Under the pieces are notes generated by a model. The model was given only the letters and a program-made list of their open reading frames with translations. It searched no databases and had not been told where the DNA came from. Below, one piece after another: positions 54,592 through 62,676 of a stretch of DNA of 64,000 nt (the first letter of the stretch is position 1; each line of letters begins with the position of its first letter). Both the position numbers and the translations under genes were made by a program. This DNA is from Geodermatophilus poikilotrophus (GTDB lineage: Bacteria > Actinomycetota > Actinomycetes > Mycobacteriales > Geodermatophilaceae), in contig NZ_FOIE01000003.1 of the NCBI RefSeq assembly GCF_900111455.1, positions 426,779 to 490,778 on the forward strand, written 5' to 3'.

Positions 54592-54954
54592 TCAGTAGCT
54601 GAAGGTGGTGGCGCCCTCGTCGCCGATCCACTCCCACAGGGGAATCGTGCCGGCGAGCTCGGCGCCCTTGACCAGCCCGGCGGCGTCGAGCTGCTTGGCG
54701 TTGAAGCAGATCGGGCAGACGAACAGCCGCCCGCCGGCCGCGGCGTAGCGCTCGAACAGGCTGGTCAGCGGGGGGCAGCCCTCACACGCGGTCCCGACGG
54801 CCACCCCGTCCAGGGCCAGCCGCACGGCCTCTTTGGCCAGGAACATCGCGGTCGGACGGCCGGACTCGGCCGCACCCACCGCCATGAGCATCGCGACGGT
54901 GACCGTCTCCGCGTCCTCGAGTCCGGTCTTCAGGCTGACCACTGCCTTGCCCAT
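54592..54954 (-). CDS. DsrE family protein
   Basis: Protein of 120 aa: VSLKTGLEDAETVTVAMLMA at the start, ESGRPTAMFLAKEAVRLALD in the middle, then two Cys pairs, ACEGCPP and FVCPICFNAK. DsrE-like proteins carry sulfur or sense redox state; the CxxC motifs suit this. It lies just upstream of, and on the same strand as, the ligase gene but 49 bp apart. Start ATG has GGAG upstream. Confidence 0.85.
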   Translation of the reverse strand: MGKAVVSLKTGLEDAETVTVAMLMAVGAAESGRPTAMFLAKEAVRLALDGVAVGTACEGCPPLTSLFERYAAAGGRLFVCPICFNAKQLDAAGLVKGAELAGTIPLWEWIGDEGATTFSY

Positions 54955-55086
54955 GGCTCCTCCGCACGGTCGGGGAGGCGGACGCTAGGGGCGGCCGGGT
55001 GCCCGGCGCAGGAGTCGGAGGTCCCGCGGCAGCGGCCGATGGCGTTCCGGGCGGACAGCACGCCGTCCTCCTCGGGGTCGGCGGAG

Positions 55087-55225
55087 GCGGTCGCGGCCGG
55101 CGAGGAGGTCTGGATCGCCAACCGGCCCCTCGTCGCACAGGCCGTCGCCGGGGGACCGTGCTGCCCACCGCGGACCAGCGGCTCAGGGCGTGCGGCGACG
55201 CCGTCCGGCTTGTCTGCTGGGCGGT
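55087..55225 (+). pseudogene. Collapsed Phd/VapC toxin-antitoxin module
   Basis: The DNA starts as an antitoxin (VAAGEEVWIANR, matching VAAGEEVEITNR of the intact copy at 55658) and jumps at about 55123 to the end of a PIN toxin. The toxin end, split by one frameshift, reads RPLVAQAVAGG and then VLPTADQRLRACGDAVRLV, matching RLLVAQAVAEG and VLLTADARLAAYGDVVRLV of the intact toxin. So a second copy of the module lost its middle by deletion. Confidence 0.78.
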
Positions 55226-55268
55226 GAGCCCGAGCGGAGCGGGCCGGTGACGGCGACCGTGCGGGCCC

Positions 55269-55589
55269 GTGGAGGTCGCGGAGTACCGGCCCGACATGGC
55301 CTACCGCGCCCGGACGGTCCTCCTGGAGGGCGACGAGCCGCCGCTGCGGGAGGTGCTGGCGCGCTTCGCGGACGGGGTGCTGCTCGTGGAGGAGCAGGGC
55401 GCGGTGCGCGCCTTCCTGCTGTCCCGGGTGCGTGAGGTGGCCGGGCTGGAGCCGGTCGCGAAGGTGGACACCGACCAGATCACCGTGCCCGTCCGCGTCC
55501 GGTATGTCGGCGCACCGCTCACCGGGTGGGCAGCCTGCCACAGTCAGGGCGCGGACGACGCCGGTCACGCGCGGGTGCCGGACGAGTAG
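55269..55589 (+). CDS. Small hypothetical protein upstream of the TA module
   Basis: Protein of 106 aa from GTG 55269: YRPDMAYRARTVLLEGDEPP, LREVLARFADGVLLVEEQGA and VAKVDTDQITVPVRVRYVGA. It has a mixed alpha-beta character. I do not recognise it. It stands between the collapsed and the intact TA copies, 10 bp before the antitoxin start. Confidence 0.5.
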   Translation: MEVAEYRPDMAYRARTVLLEGDEPPLREVLARFADGVLLVEEQGAVRAFLLSRVREVAGLEPVAKVDTDQITVPVRVRYVGAPLTGWAACHSQGADDAGHARVPDE

Positions 55590-55593
55590 ACTA

Positions 55594-55605
55594 AGTCACA
55601 TGACT
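55594..55605 (+). promoter_or_regulatory. Palindrome over the antitoxin start codon
   Basis: AGTCA-CA-TGACT at 55594-55605 includes the ATG of the antitoxin (55600). TAGACT just before it could serve as -10. Phd-type antitoxins repress their own promoter through such short palindromes. Confidence 0.5.
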
Positions 55606-55833
55606 ACATCGGTCGGCGTGCACGAGGCCAAGACGCACCTGTCGCGGCTGCTGGAGAAGGTCGCGGCCGGCGAGGAGGTCGAGATCACCAATCGCGGCAA
55701 GGTGGTCGCCCGGCTGGTGGGTCCCGCGCGGCGAACGCCCAACTTCGACTTCGACCGGGGCAACGTGTGGATCGCCGACGACTTCGACGACCTCCCCGAG
55801 GACCTGCAGCGGGCGTTCGAGGGCGACGGGTGA
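55600..55833 (+). CDS. Phd/YefM-type antitoxin
   Basis: Protein of 77 aa. The N-terminal DNA-binding fold is SVGVHEAKTHLSRLLEKVAA with GEEVEITNRGKVVARLVG; the acidic C-terminus (FDDLPEDLQRAFEGDG) is the part that wraps round the toxin. Its stop overlaps the toxin start (GTGA). It neutralises the PIN toxin and represses the operon. Confidence 0.95.
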   Translation: MTTSVGVHEAKTHLSRLLEKVAAGEEVEITNRGKVVARLVGPARRTPNFDFDRGNVWIADDFDDLPEDLQRAFEGDG

Positions 55834-56216
55834 AGGTCCTCCTCGACACCCACGTCGTCGTCTGGGCCACCCACCAGTCGGTTCGGTTGGGTACCGCCAG
55901 ACAACTGGTCCTCGACGCCGATCAGCGGTTGCTCTCCGCGGTGTGCGTGTGGGAGCTGGCGATCAAGCAGGGACTGGGCAAGCTCACCGTCGGGTCCGAC
56001 GTCCGGACGTGGACGCGGCGGGTGACCAGCGAACTCGTCCTCGACCACCTCCCGGTCACCGCCGAGCACGCCGCCGCGGTCGAGCACCTGCCCGACGTCC
56101 ACCGCGACCCGTTCGACCGGCTCCTGGTCGCCCAGGCCGTCGCCGAGGGGGCCGTGCTGCTCACCGCGGACGCGCGGCTCGCGGCGTACGGCGACGTCGT
56201 CCGACTGGTCGGCTGA
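55830..56216 (+). CDS. VapC-like PIN-domain toxin
   Basis: Protein of 128 aa. Catalytic acidic residues: Asp in VLLDTHVVVW, Glu in SAVCVWELAIKQ, Asp in HRDPFDRLLVAQA and Asp in LLTADARLA. It is a metal-dependent RNase, typically aimed at tRNA or rRNA, held inactive by the antitoxin made from the same mRNA. The GTG overlaps the antitoxin stop. Confidence 0.95.
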   Translation: MKVLLDTHVVVWATHQSVRLGTARQLVLDADQRLLSAVCVWELAIKQGLGKLTVGSDVRTWTRRVTSELVLDHLPVTAEHAAAVEHLPDVHRDPFDRLLVAQAVAEGAVLLTADARLAAYGDVVRLVG

Positions 56217-56355
56217 CCCGGGGCCGTCGACCCGGCCGCGTCCGTCACCCACCGGGAGGACGCCCCCGGGGCCGGATGGTCGGCCGCGCCGGGGTCGGCG
56301 ATGATCCGGTGTCGGGCCGGGCCGGCCCGCTGCGTGCGGTGCAGGGAGGAGGGGC

Positions 56356-57861
56356 ATGGGGCCGGGGACCGCTCTGCTGGGAGGCCGCTACGAGCTGCGG
56401 TCGCTGCTGGCGACCGGTGGCATGGGCCAGGTGTGGCGGGGCCGGGACACCCTCCTCGACCGGGACGTCGCGGTGAAGGTGCTGCGCAGTGAGTACACCC
56501 GGGACCGGTCCTTCCTCGAACGCTTCCGCGCGGAGGCCCGGCACACCGCGGCGCTGTCCCACCCCAACATCGCCACGCTGCACGACTACGGCGAGACGGA
56601 GGCGGTCGGACCCGGCGGCGGCGAGCACGTCGCCTGGCTGGTCATGGAGCTCGTCGAGGGTGAGTCGCTGGCCGACCTGCTGGCGCGGGAGTCCCCGCTG
56701 GACCCGGCCCGGGTCGCCGGGCTGCTGCGGCAGGCCGCCGCCGGCCTGGGCGCCGCCCACGAGGCCGGGGTGGTGCACCGCGACGTCAAGCCCGGCAACG
56801 TGCTGGTCCGCCCGGACGGAGTCGTCAAGATCACCGACTTCGGCATCGCGTGGTCGGCGTCCAGCGTGGCGCTGACCGGCACCGGACAGGTCGTCGGGAC
56901 AGCGCACTACCTGTCGCCGGAGCAGGCCTCGGGCGGGCCGGCCACCCCGGCCAGCGACGTCTACGCCCTCGGCCTGGTGGCCTACGAGTGCCTGGCCGGC
57001 CGGCGGGCGTTCGAGGGCGAGAACTCGGTGCAGGTGGCGCTCAAGCAGATCCGGGAGGAGCCGCCGCCGCTGCCGGCCGGGGTCCCGGCTCCGTGGCAGG
57101 CGCTCGTCGGCCGCGCGCTGGCCAAGGACCCGGCCCGGCGTCCCGCGGACGGCGACGCCTTCCGGGACGCCGTCGACGGCCTCTCCGGCGGCCCGGGTGT
57201 GCCGGGACCGGCCCGGGCGGCCACGGCGGCGATGCCGGCCGCGGGTGCGGTCGCCCCGGCTGCGGGTGCGGTCGGCCCGGCCGCCACCCGCGTGCTGCCG
57301 TCCGGTCCGCCGCGGGCAGCGGCCCCGAGTTCGGGGCGCGGAGGGCGGCGGCGCGGCCTGCTGCTGGCCGTGCTGGCCCTGCTCGCCGTGGCCGCCGTCA
57401 TCGGCGTCGCGCTGAGCTCGGGCGGGGACCCGACCCCGGCGACGGAGCAGACCCCGGGCCCGGTCACCGCACCGATCACCGACCCGCGGGTCGAGGTGGT
57501 GGCCGAGGACCTCGTCGGCCGGCCGGTGGCGGTGGTGCAGGGCGAGCTCGCCGGGCAGGGGTTCGCCGTCGCGCTGGTCCCGGTCGAGCGGTCCGACGTC
57601 CCCGACGGGCAGGTCACCGCGGTGGCGCCGTCCGGTCCGGTCGCGCCCGGCAGCACGCTGACCGTCACCCACGCCGTCGCGCCGCCGCCCACCGAGACCG
57701 GCGGCGGGAACGGCAGCGAGGAGGGGGCGGACGAGGACGAGGGTGGCGGGAACGGGAACGAGGGTGGCGGGAACGGGAACGAGGGCGGCGGGAACGGCGA
57801 CGAGGGTGGCGGGAACGGGAACGAGGGCGGCGGGAACGGCACCACAGGTCGGGACGGCTGA
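56356..57861 (+). CDS. Ser/Thr protein kinase, PknB-like, one PASTA domain and Gly/Asn repeat tail
   Basis: Protein of 501 aa. Kinase domain (10-275): LLATGGMGQVWRGRD (P-loop), AVKVL (Lys), VHRDVKPGNVLV (catalytic loop) and KITDFGIAWS (DFG), VGTAHYLSPEQ. One membrane helix follows (GLLLAVLALLAVAAVIGVAL), then one extracellular PASTA domain. The last 45 residues are five repeats of G-G-G-N-G-N/D-E. Usual PknB has three to four PASTA units, so this is a short form. GGGAGGAGG precedes the ATG. Confidence 0.95.
   Translation: MGPGTALLGGRYELRSLLATGGMGQVWRGRDTLLDRDVAVKVLRSEYTRDRSFLERFRAEARHTAALSHPNIATLHDYGETEAVGPGGGEHVAWLVMELVEGESLADLLARESPLDPARVAGLLRQAAAGLGAAHEAGVVHRDVKPGNVLVRPDGVVKITDFGIAWSASSVALTGTGQVVGTAHYLSPEQASGGPATPASDVYALGLVAYECLAGRRAFEGENSVQVALKQIREEPPPLPAGVPAPWQALVGRALAKDPARRPADGDAFRDAVDGLSGGPGVPGPARAATAAMPAAGAVAPAAGAVGPAATRVLPSGPPRAAAPSSGRGGRRRGLLLAVLALLAVAAVIGVALSSGGDPTPATEQTPGPVTAPITDPRVEVVAEDLVGRPVAVVQGELAGQGFAVALVPVERSDVPDGQVTAVAPSGPVAPGSTLTVTHAVAPPPTETGGGNGSEEGADEDEGGGNGNEGGGNGNEGGGNGDEGGGNGNEGGGNGTTGRDG
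57735..57846 (+). repeat. 18-bp tandem repeat in the kinase tail
   Basis: About five to six copies of an 18-bp unit encoding E-G-G-G-N-G/N, differing mostly at third positions. It can change length by slippage and would lengthen the extracellular tail in steps of six residues. Confidence 0.8.
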
Positions 57862-57864
57862 CTC

Positions 57865-58266
57865 GTGGCGGTGACCGGGAGGGACGACCTGGCGGCGTGG
57901 CCGCTGGCCGCGCTGATGGTGGGCAGCGGGGTCACCCACTTCACGAACCCCGGCTACTACCGCGGCCTGGTGCCGTCGTGGCTGCCGGCGCGCTCGGCGC
58001 TGGTCGTGCTCAGCGGGCTGGCCGACGTCGCCGTCGGCGTCCTCGTCGCGGTGCCGGCGACCCGCCGGACCGGCGCGCGGTCGACCGCCGCGCTCATCAC
58101 GACCTACCTGCCCGCGCACCTCGAGCCGCTGCGTCTCCGGCGCACGGCGCAGCGGGCGTTCGACCGGCCGATCGGTGTCGCGGCGCGGGTCGCCGTCAAC
58201 CTGGGCTACGTCGCCTGGGCCGCGGCGGTCGCCCGGCGCGCTACCGGTCGACCGCGTATCGGGTGA
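57865..58266 (+). CDS. DoxX-like small membrane protein
   Basis: Protein of 133 aa, four hydrophobic segments. WPLAALMVGSGVTHFTNPGY and VPSWLPARSALVVLSGLADV match the DoxX-like pattern (H-F-x-x-P-x-x-Y, P-x-x-L-P). Related proteins influence membrane redox balance. GTG start 57865 is 3 bp after the kinase stop, so the genes are co-transcribed. The 3' end overlaps the convergent reductase gene by 26 bp. Confidence 0.8.
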   Translation: MAVTGRDDLAAWPLAALMVGSGVTHFTNPGYYRGLVPSWLPARSALVVLSGLADVAVGVLVAVPATRRTGARSTAALITTYLPAHLEPLRLRRTAQRAFDRPIGVAARVAVNLGYVAWAAAVARRATGRPRIG

Positions 58267-58963
58267 ACAGCACGCCGTCCTCCTCCAGCACCTGCAGCAG
58301 CCGGGGGCGGACGACGTCCGGCAGCGGCCCGGCCACCAGCCGGTCCGGACCGCCGACCAGCGCCGGCGCGATCGTCAGGTCCAGCTCGTCGACCACCCCG
58401 GCCGCCAGCGCCGCCGTCAGCAGGACCGGTCCGCCCTCGCAGACCAGCTGCTCCAGCCCGCGCTCGGCCAGCGCATCCAGCGCCGCCGGCAGGTCGACGT
58501 CGTCGTCCCCGCAGAGCAGCACCGTCACGCCGGCGTCGACCAGCGCCGCCCGCCGGTCCGGGTCGGCCGCCGCGCACGTCACCAGGACCGTGGGCGAGAC
58601 CGCCAGCCGGTCCCCAGGGGCGAGCGAGGCCCGCCGCGAGACGACGACGACCGGCGCGGACACCGGCCGGCCCAGCGCCGTCCGCAGCTCGGCGACGTGC
58701 GGGTCGGCGGCCACCGGCCGGTAGCCCTCCGCGGCCGCCGTCCCGTGCCCCACCAGCACCGCGTCGGCCAGCGCGCGCAGGGTGCGGAACACCCGCTCGT
58801 CGCCGGGCGAGCCCAGTCCCGCGCTCCTCCCGCCGACCGTGACGGCGCCGTCGAGGGAGGCGACGAAGTCCACCCGCAGCCGGCGGCCGGCCGGCAACCG
58901 GTAGGCCTCGACGAGCGCGGCGTCGTCGAGGTCGGGGGAGGGGTCGGGCAGCAGCCGCCGCAC
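58241..58963 (-). CDS. Pyrimidine reductase family protein (RibD C-terminal type)
   Basis: Protein of 240 aa. RVDFVASLDGAVTVGGRSAG is the substrate region of RibD-C/DHFR-like reductases, then LADAVLVGHGTAAAEGYRPV and CEGGPVLLTAALAAGVVDEL for NADPH binding. It reduces a pyrimidine or pterin-type substrate; whether it acts in riboflavin synthesis is unclear. The GTG at 58963 lies 1 bp after the treZ stop, so it is in the treZ operon. Confidence 0.9.
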   Translation of the reverse strand: MRRLLPDPSPDLDDAALVEAYRLPAGRRLRVDFVASLDGAVTVGGRSAGLGSPGDERVFRTLRALADAVLVGHGTAAAEGYRPVAADPHVAELRTALGRPVSAPVVVVSRRASLAPGDRLAVSPTVLVTCAAADPDRRAALVDAGVTVLLCGDDDVDLPAALDALAERGLEQLVCEGGPVLLTAALAAGVVDELDLTIAPALVGGPDRLVAGPLPDVVRPRLLQVLEEDGVLFTRYAVDR

Positions 58964-58964
58964 G

Positions 58965-60719
58965 TCAGGCGGTGGTCAGCACGGCCGCGCTCTCGGCCGG
59001 CACGGTCACCGTGCGTCCGTCGAGGTGCGGCAGCTCCCCCGTGGCGAAGAGCACCTCCGTCGCCGGGCCGTCCAGGTCGATCTCCCGGGGGGAGTCGGCG
59101 AGGTTCGCCACCACCCGCAGGGAGCCGCGGTGCAGCACCAGCCAGCGGTCGGCGTCGTCCCAGGAGACCTGGACCCGCGACAGGTCCGGGTCGACCAGGT
59201 CGGGGTGCTGGTGCCGGAGGCGTAGGAGCGCCCGGGTGGCGGCGAGCAGCGTCCGGTGCGGCTCGCGCTCGGGCTCGCTCCAGTCCAGCTTCGAGCGGGT
59301 GAAGGTCTCCGGGTCCTGCGGGTCGGGCACCTCGTCGGCGTCCCACCCGTGCTCGGCGAACTCGCCCTTGCGCCCCTCCGCCGTCGCCCGGCCGATCTCC
59401 GGGTCGGTGTGGCTGGTGAAGAACTGCCACGGCGTGGCGGCGCCCCACTCCTCGCCCATGAAGAGCATCGGGGTGAACGGGCCGGTGAGCACCAGCGTCG
59501 CGCCGACGGCGAGCAGACCGGGGGAGAGGGACGCCGAGATCCGGTCGCCGACCGCGCGGTTGCCGATCTGGTCGTGGTCCTGCAGGTAGCCGAGGAACTT
59601 CCACCCCGGCAGCAGAGCGGTGTCGACCGGCCGGCCGTGGTGCCGGCGGCGGAAGCTCGACCAGGCGCCGTCGTGGAAGAACGCGCCGGTCAACGTCTTG
59701 GCCAGCCCGGCGAGGCCCGCCGCGGCGAAGTCGCCGTAGTAGCCCTGGCCCTCACCGGTGAGCACCGAGTGCAGCGCGTGGTGGAAGTCGTCGCTCCACT
59801 GGGCGTGGATGCCCAGACCGCCCGCCACCCGCGGGGTGACCATGCGCGGGTCGTTGAGGTCGCTCTCGGCGATCAGCGTCAGCGGCCGGCCCTCGGCGAC
59901 CGACAGCCGGTCGACCTCCTGCGCCATCTCCTCGAGCACGTGGGTGGCCCGCTTGTCGACCAGCGCGTGGACGGCGTCCAGCCGCAGCCCGTCGACGTGC
60001 ATGTCGTGCAGCCACATCAGCGCGTTGTCGATGATGTAGCGGCGCACCTCGTCGGAGTCGGGCCCGGAGAGGTTCACCGAGCTGCCCCAGGTGTTGGCAC
60101 CGCCCTCGCTGAAGATCGGCATGAACAGCGGCAGGTAGTTCCCGGACGGGCCGAGGTGGTTGTAGACGACGTCCTGGAGAACGCCCAGGCCGCGCTGGTG
60201 GCAGGCGTCGACGAAGCGCTGGTAGGCCGCGGGACCGCCATAGCTCTCCTGCACCGTGTACCAGAGGACGCCGTCGTACCCCCAGTTGTGCGTGCCGTCG
60301 AAGCCGTTGACCGGCAGCAGCTCGACGAAGTCAACGCCGAGGTCGACCAGGTGGTCCAGCCGGGCGACCGCGGCGTCCAGCGTGCCCTCGGGCGTGAAGG
60401 TGCCGACGTGCATCTCGTAGACGACCCCGCCGGCCAGCGGCCGGCCGGTCCAGGCCCGGTCACCCCACTGGTACGCGGCGGGGTCGTGGCGGCGGGACAG
60501 CCCGTGCACGCCCTCGGGCTGGCGGCGCGAGCGCGGGTCGGGACGGGGCGTGTCGTCGTCGCCGAGCAGGAAGCCGTAGTCGGCCTCGGGACCGGCCTCG
60601 ACCTCGGCGCGCCACCAGCCGCCCTCCTCGCGGCGCATCTCGTGCACCGACCCGTCGACCTGCACCCGGACCCGTTCCGGGACCGGCGCCCAGACGGCGA
60701 ACTCGACGGCAGCGGACAT
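58965..60719 (-). CDS. treZ: Malto-oligosyltrehalose trehalohydrolase
   Basis: Protein of 584 aa, normal length. An N-terminal CBM48-like beta domain (EFAVWAPVPERVRVQVDGSV) precedes a GH13 barrel: GVDFVELLPVNGFDGTHNWG (region I), GLRLDAVHAL (region II, nucleophile Asp), LIAESDLNDPR (region III, acid Glu) and YLQDHDQIGNRAVGD (region IV). It releases trehalose from maltooligosyl-trehalose made by TreY. treY is not in the window on either side. It is followed by a reductase gene, an unusual partner. Confidence 0.96.
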   Translation of the reverse strand: MSAAVEFAVWAPVPERVRVQVDGSVHEMRREEGGWWRAEVEAGPEADYGFLLGDDDTPRPDPRSRRQPEGVHGLSRRHDPAAYQWGDRAWTGRPLAGGVVYEMHVGTFTPEGTLDAAVARLDHLVDLGVDFVELLPVNGFDGTHNWGYDGVLWYTVQESYGGPAAYQRFVDACHQRGLGVLQDVVYNHLGPSGNYLPLFMPIFSEGGANTWGSSVNLSGPDSDEVRRYIIDNALMWLHDMHVDGLRLDAVHALVDKRATHVLEEMAQEVDRLSVAEGRPLTLIAESDLNDPRMVTPRVAGGLGIHAQWSDDFHHALHSVLTGEGQGYYGDFAAAGLAGLAKTLTGAFFHDGAWSSFRRRHHGRPVDTALLPGWKFLGYLQDHDQIGNRAVGDRISASLSPGLLAVGATLVLTGPFTPMLFMGEEWGAATPWQFFTSHTDPEIGRATAEGRKGEFAEHGWDADEVPDPQDPETFTRSKLDWSEPEREPHRTLLAATRALLRLRHQHPDLVDPDLSRVQVSWDDADRWLVLHRGSLRVVANLADSPREIDLDGPATEVLFATGELPHLDGRTVTVPAESAAVLTTA

Positions 60720-60904
60720 GCAGGAGCCTCCAGGGGAGCACGGGGTCGTCGTGGGGCGGTCCGGGGGGTTGTGCCCGGGCGGACGGTCCCCAACCGCGCG
60801 TTCCCGGCGTGCCGTGCGTCATCGGGCTTCCGGAGTGTCCCGGTGTCGTTACCGTGCGCTCCCACCGGTGCAGGAGAGCACCAGCCCGCCCCCCGAGGAG
60901 CGCC

Positions 60905-61939
60905 ATGAGCACGGTCCGCACCGTCGTCTTCCCGGCCCTCCGGCTGCTGGTGTGGACCGTCATCGCCGTCGCCCTCGTGGTGCTCGCCTTCCGCGGCGGC
61001 AGCGGTGGGACGGCGCCGGTGGCCGCCGGTGCGCCGCCGGTCGACCTCACCTCCCCGGTGGTCCCGGTGGCGCGTGGCACGGTCGCCAACACCGTCACCG
61101 TCCAGGGCACGGTCGTCGCCGACGCCACGGTCCCGGTCCGGGCCACCAAGGCGGGCACGGTCCGCCGGGTGCTGGTCGGGGACGGCGACGTCGTCGAGGA
61201 GGGCGACGCCGTCGTCGAGGTCCGCTGGGAGGAGGAGCGCGAGCCGGTCCCCGGCACCGACGCCGAGGGCAACCCCACCAGCAGGCCCCGCGCGCCGCTG
61301 GTCCGGACGGCGACCGTCCTCGCTCCCACGGCCGGCACCGTCACCGCCGTCGACGTGCTGGTCGACCAGGTCGTCGCGGTCGGGGACCGGGTCGCCGGCA
61401 TCTCCCCGGGATCGCTGTCGGTCACCGCGACGCTCACCCAGGACGACCAGTTCCGGCTGCTGGCACCGCCGTCCACCGCAGAGGTGGAGGCGCAGGGCGG
61501 GCCGGCGCCGTTCACCTGCACCGACCTCGCGCTCGGCGCGCCGGCGGCCGCGGACCGCGGCAGCGGCGACCAGGCCTCCGACGGGGTGGACCCGGCCGCC
61601 ACGGGGACGGCGCAGGGCGGCACCACCGCCCGCTGCCGGGTCCCCGCCGGGACGACGGTGTTCGCCGGCATGGCCGCCACGGTCGTGGTGGACGCCGGTG
61701 TCGCCGAGGACGTGCTGGTGGTCCCGGTGACCGCGGTCCAGGGCTCGGTGCAGCGCGGCAACGTCTGGGTGGTCGGCCCCGACGGCGCGCAGGAGGAGCG
61801 CGCGGTGGTCCTCGGGCTCACCGACGGCGACCAGGTCGAGGTCCGCGAGGGCCTGGCCGAGGGCGACTCCGTGCTGGCGTTCGTCCCGGTGCCCGACGAC
61901 ACCGTGGAGAGCCCGGGGACCGCCGGGCCGTTCGGGTGA
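60905..61939 (+). CDS. Membrane fusion (adaptor) protein of a MacB-like efflux system
   Basis: Protein of 344 aa. One N-terminal membrane helix (LLVWTVIAVALVVLAF), then a biotinyl-lipoyl-like fold in two pieces (VPVRATKAGTVRRVLVGDGD and TVLAPTAGTVTAVDVLVDQV). The C-terminal beta-barrel ends VVPVTAVQGSVQRGNVWVVG, as in RND/MacA-type adaptors. GAGGAG precedes the ATG at 60905. Its stop overlaps the ABC gene start (GTGA). Confidence 0.88.
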   Translation: MSTVRTVVFPALRLLVWTVIAVALVVLAFRGGSGGTAPVAAGAPPVDLTSPVVPVARGTVANTVTVQGTVVADATVPVRATKAGTVRRVLVGDGDVVEEGDAVVEVRWEEEREPVPGTDAEGNPTSRPRAPLVRTATVLAPTAGTVTAVDVLVDQVVAVGDRVAGISPGSLSVTATLTQDDQFRLLAPPSTAEVEAQGGPAPFTCTDLALGAPAAADRGSGDQASDGVDPAATGTAQGGTTARCRVPAGTTVFAGMAATVVVDAGVAEDVLVVPVTAVQGSVQRGNVWVVGPDGAQEERAVVLGLTDGDQVEVREGLAEGDSVLAFVPVPDDTVESPGTAGPFG

Positions 61940-62676
61940 GCCTGCTCAGCCTGCGGGGCATCAGCCGCGAGGTCGCGCTGCCCGACGGTGGGGTGCTGCC
62001 GATCCTCACGGGGGTCGACCTGGAGGTGGCGCCGGGCGAGCACGTGGCCGTCATCGGCCGGTCCGGGTCGGGCAAGTCGACGCTGCTCAACCTCCTCGGC
62101 CTGCTCGACACCCCGACCGGCGGGGAGTACCTGCTCGACGGGGAGCCGACCGACGCGCTGCGGGCCCGCCGTCGCGCCCGGCTGCGCGGCGAGGTGTTCG
62201 GCTTCGTCTTCCAGCAGTTCAACCTGCTGCCGCGGCGCACCGCGGAGGAGAACGTCGCCGCGCCGCTGCTCTACGCCCGCGGCCGGGACTACCTGCGCCG
62301 CCGGCGCACGGCGCGCGAGCTGCTCGACCGGGTCGGTCTGGGTGCCCGCGCCGGCACCGTCCCCGAGCGGCTCTCCGGCGGTGAGCAGCAGCGGGTCGCC
62401 ATCGCGCGGGCGCTGGTGCGCTCGCCGCGCGTCGTCCTGGCCGACGAGCCCACCGGCGCGCTCGACGTCGAGACCGGTGCGCAGGTGATGGCGCTGCTGG
62501 CCGAGGCCGCCGCCGAGGGGGGCGCCGCGCTGGTCACCATCACCCACGACCTGAACGTCGCCGGGCTGGCCGACCGCCGCTACCGGCTGGACGCCGGCCG
62601 GCTCACGCCGCTGCCCGACCCGGCGCCGGCCCTGCCCCCGCCCGCGGCCGCCCCCCTCGGGGGAGCGGCCCCGTGA
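61936..62676 (+). CDS. ABC transporter ATP-binding protein (MacB/LolD type)
   Basis: Protein of 246 aa. Walker A GRSGSGKSTLLNLLGLLD, Q-loop FVFQQFNLLPRRTAEENV, signature RLSGGEQQRVAIARALV, Walker B VVLADEPTGALDVETG and H-loop TITHDLNVAG. The LLDTPTGGEYLLDG pattern belongs to the MacB/LolD group. Both ends overlap its neighbours, so all three genes are coupled. It powers export of a molecule by mechanotransmission and not by transport through the permease itself. Confidence 0.95.
   Translation: MSLLSLRGISREVALPDGGVLPILTGVDLEVAPGEHVAVIGRSGSGKSTLLNLLGLLDTPTGGEYLLDGEPTDALRARRRARLRGEVFGFVFQQFNLLPRRTAEENVAAPLLYARGRDYLRRRRTARELLDRVGLGARAGTVPERLSGGEQQRVAIARALVRSPRVVLADEPTGALDVETGAQVMALLAEAAAEGGAALVTITHDLNVAGLADRRYRLDAGRLTPLPDPAPALPPPAAAPLGGAAP

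Noticed and set aside
53418..54602. 394-aa plus-strand frame opposite the ligase
   Set aside because: It is an antisense shadow of a ligase with all nucleotidyltransferase motifs.
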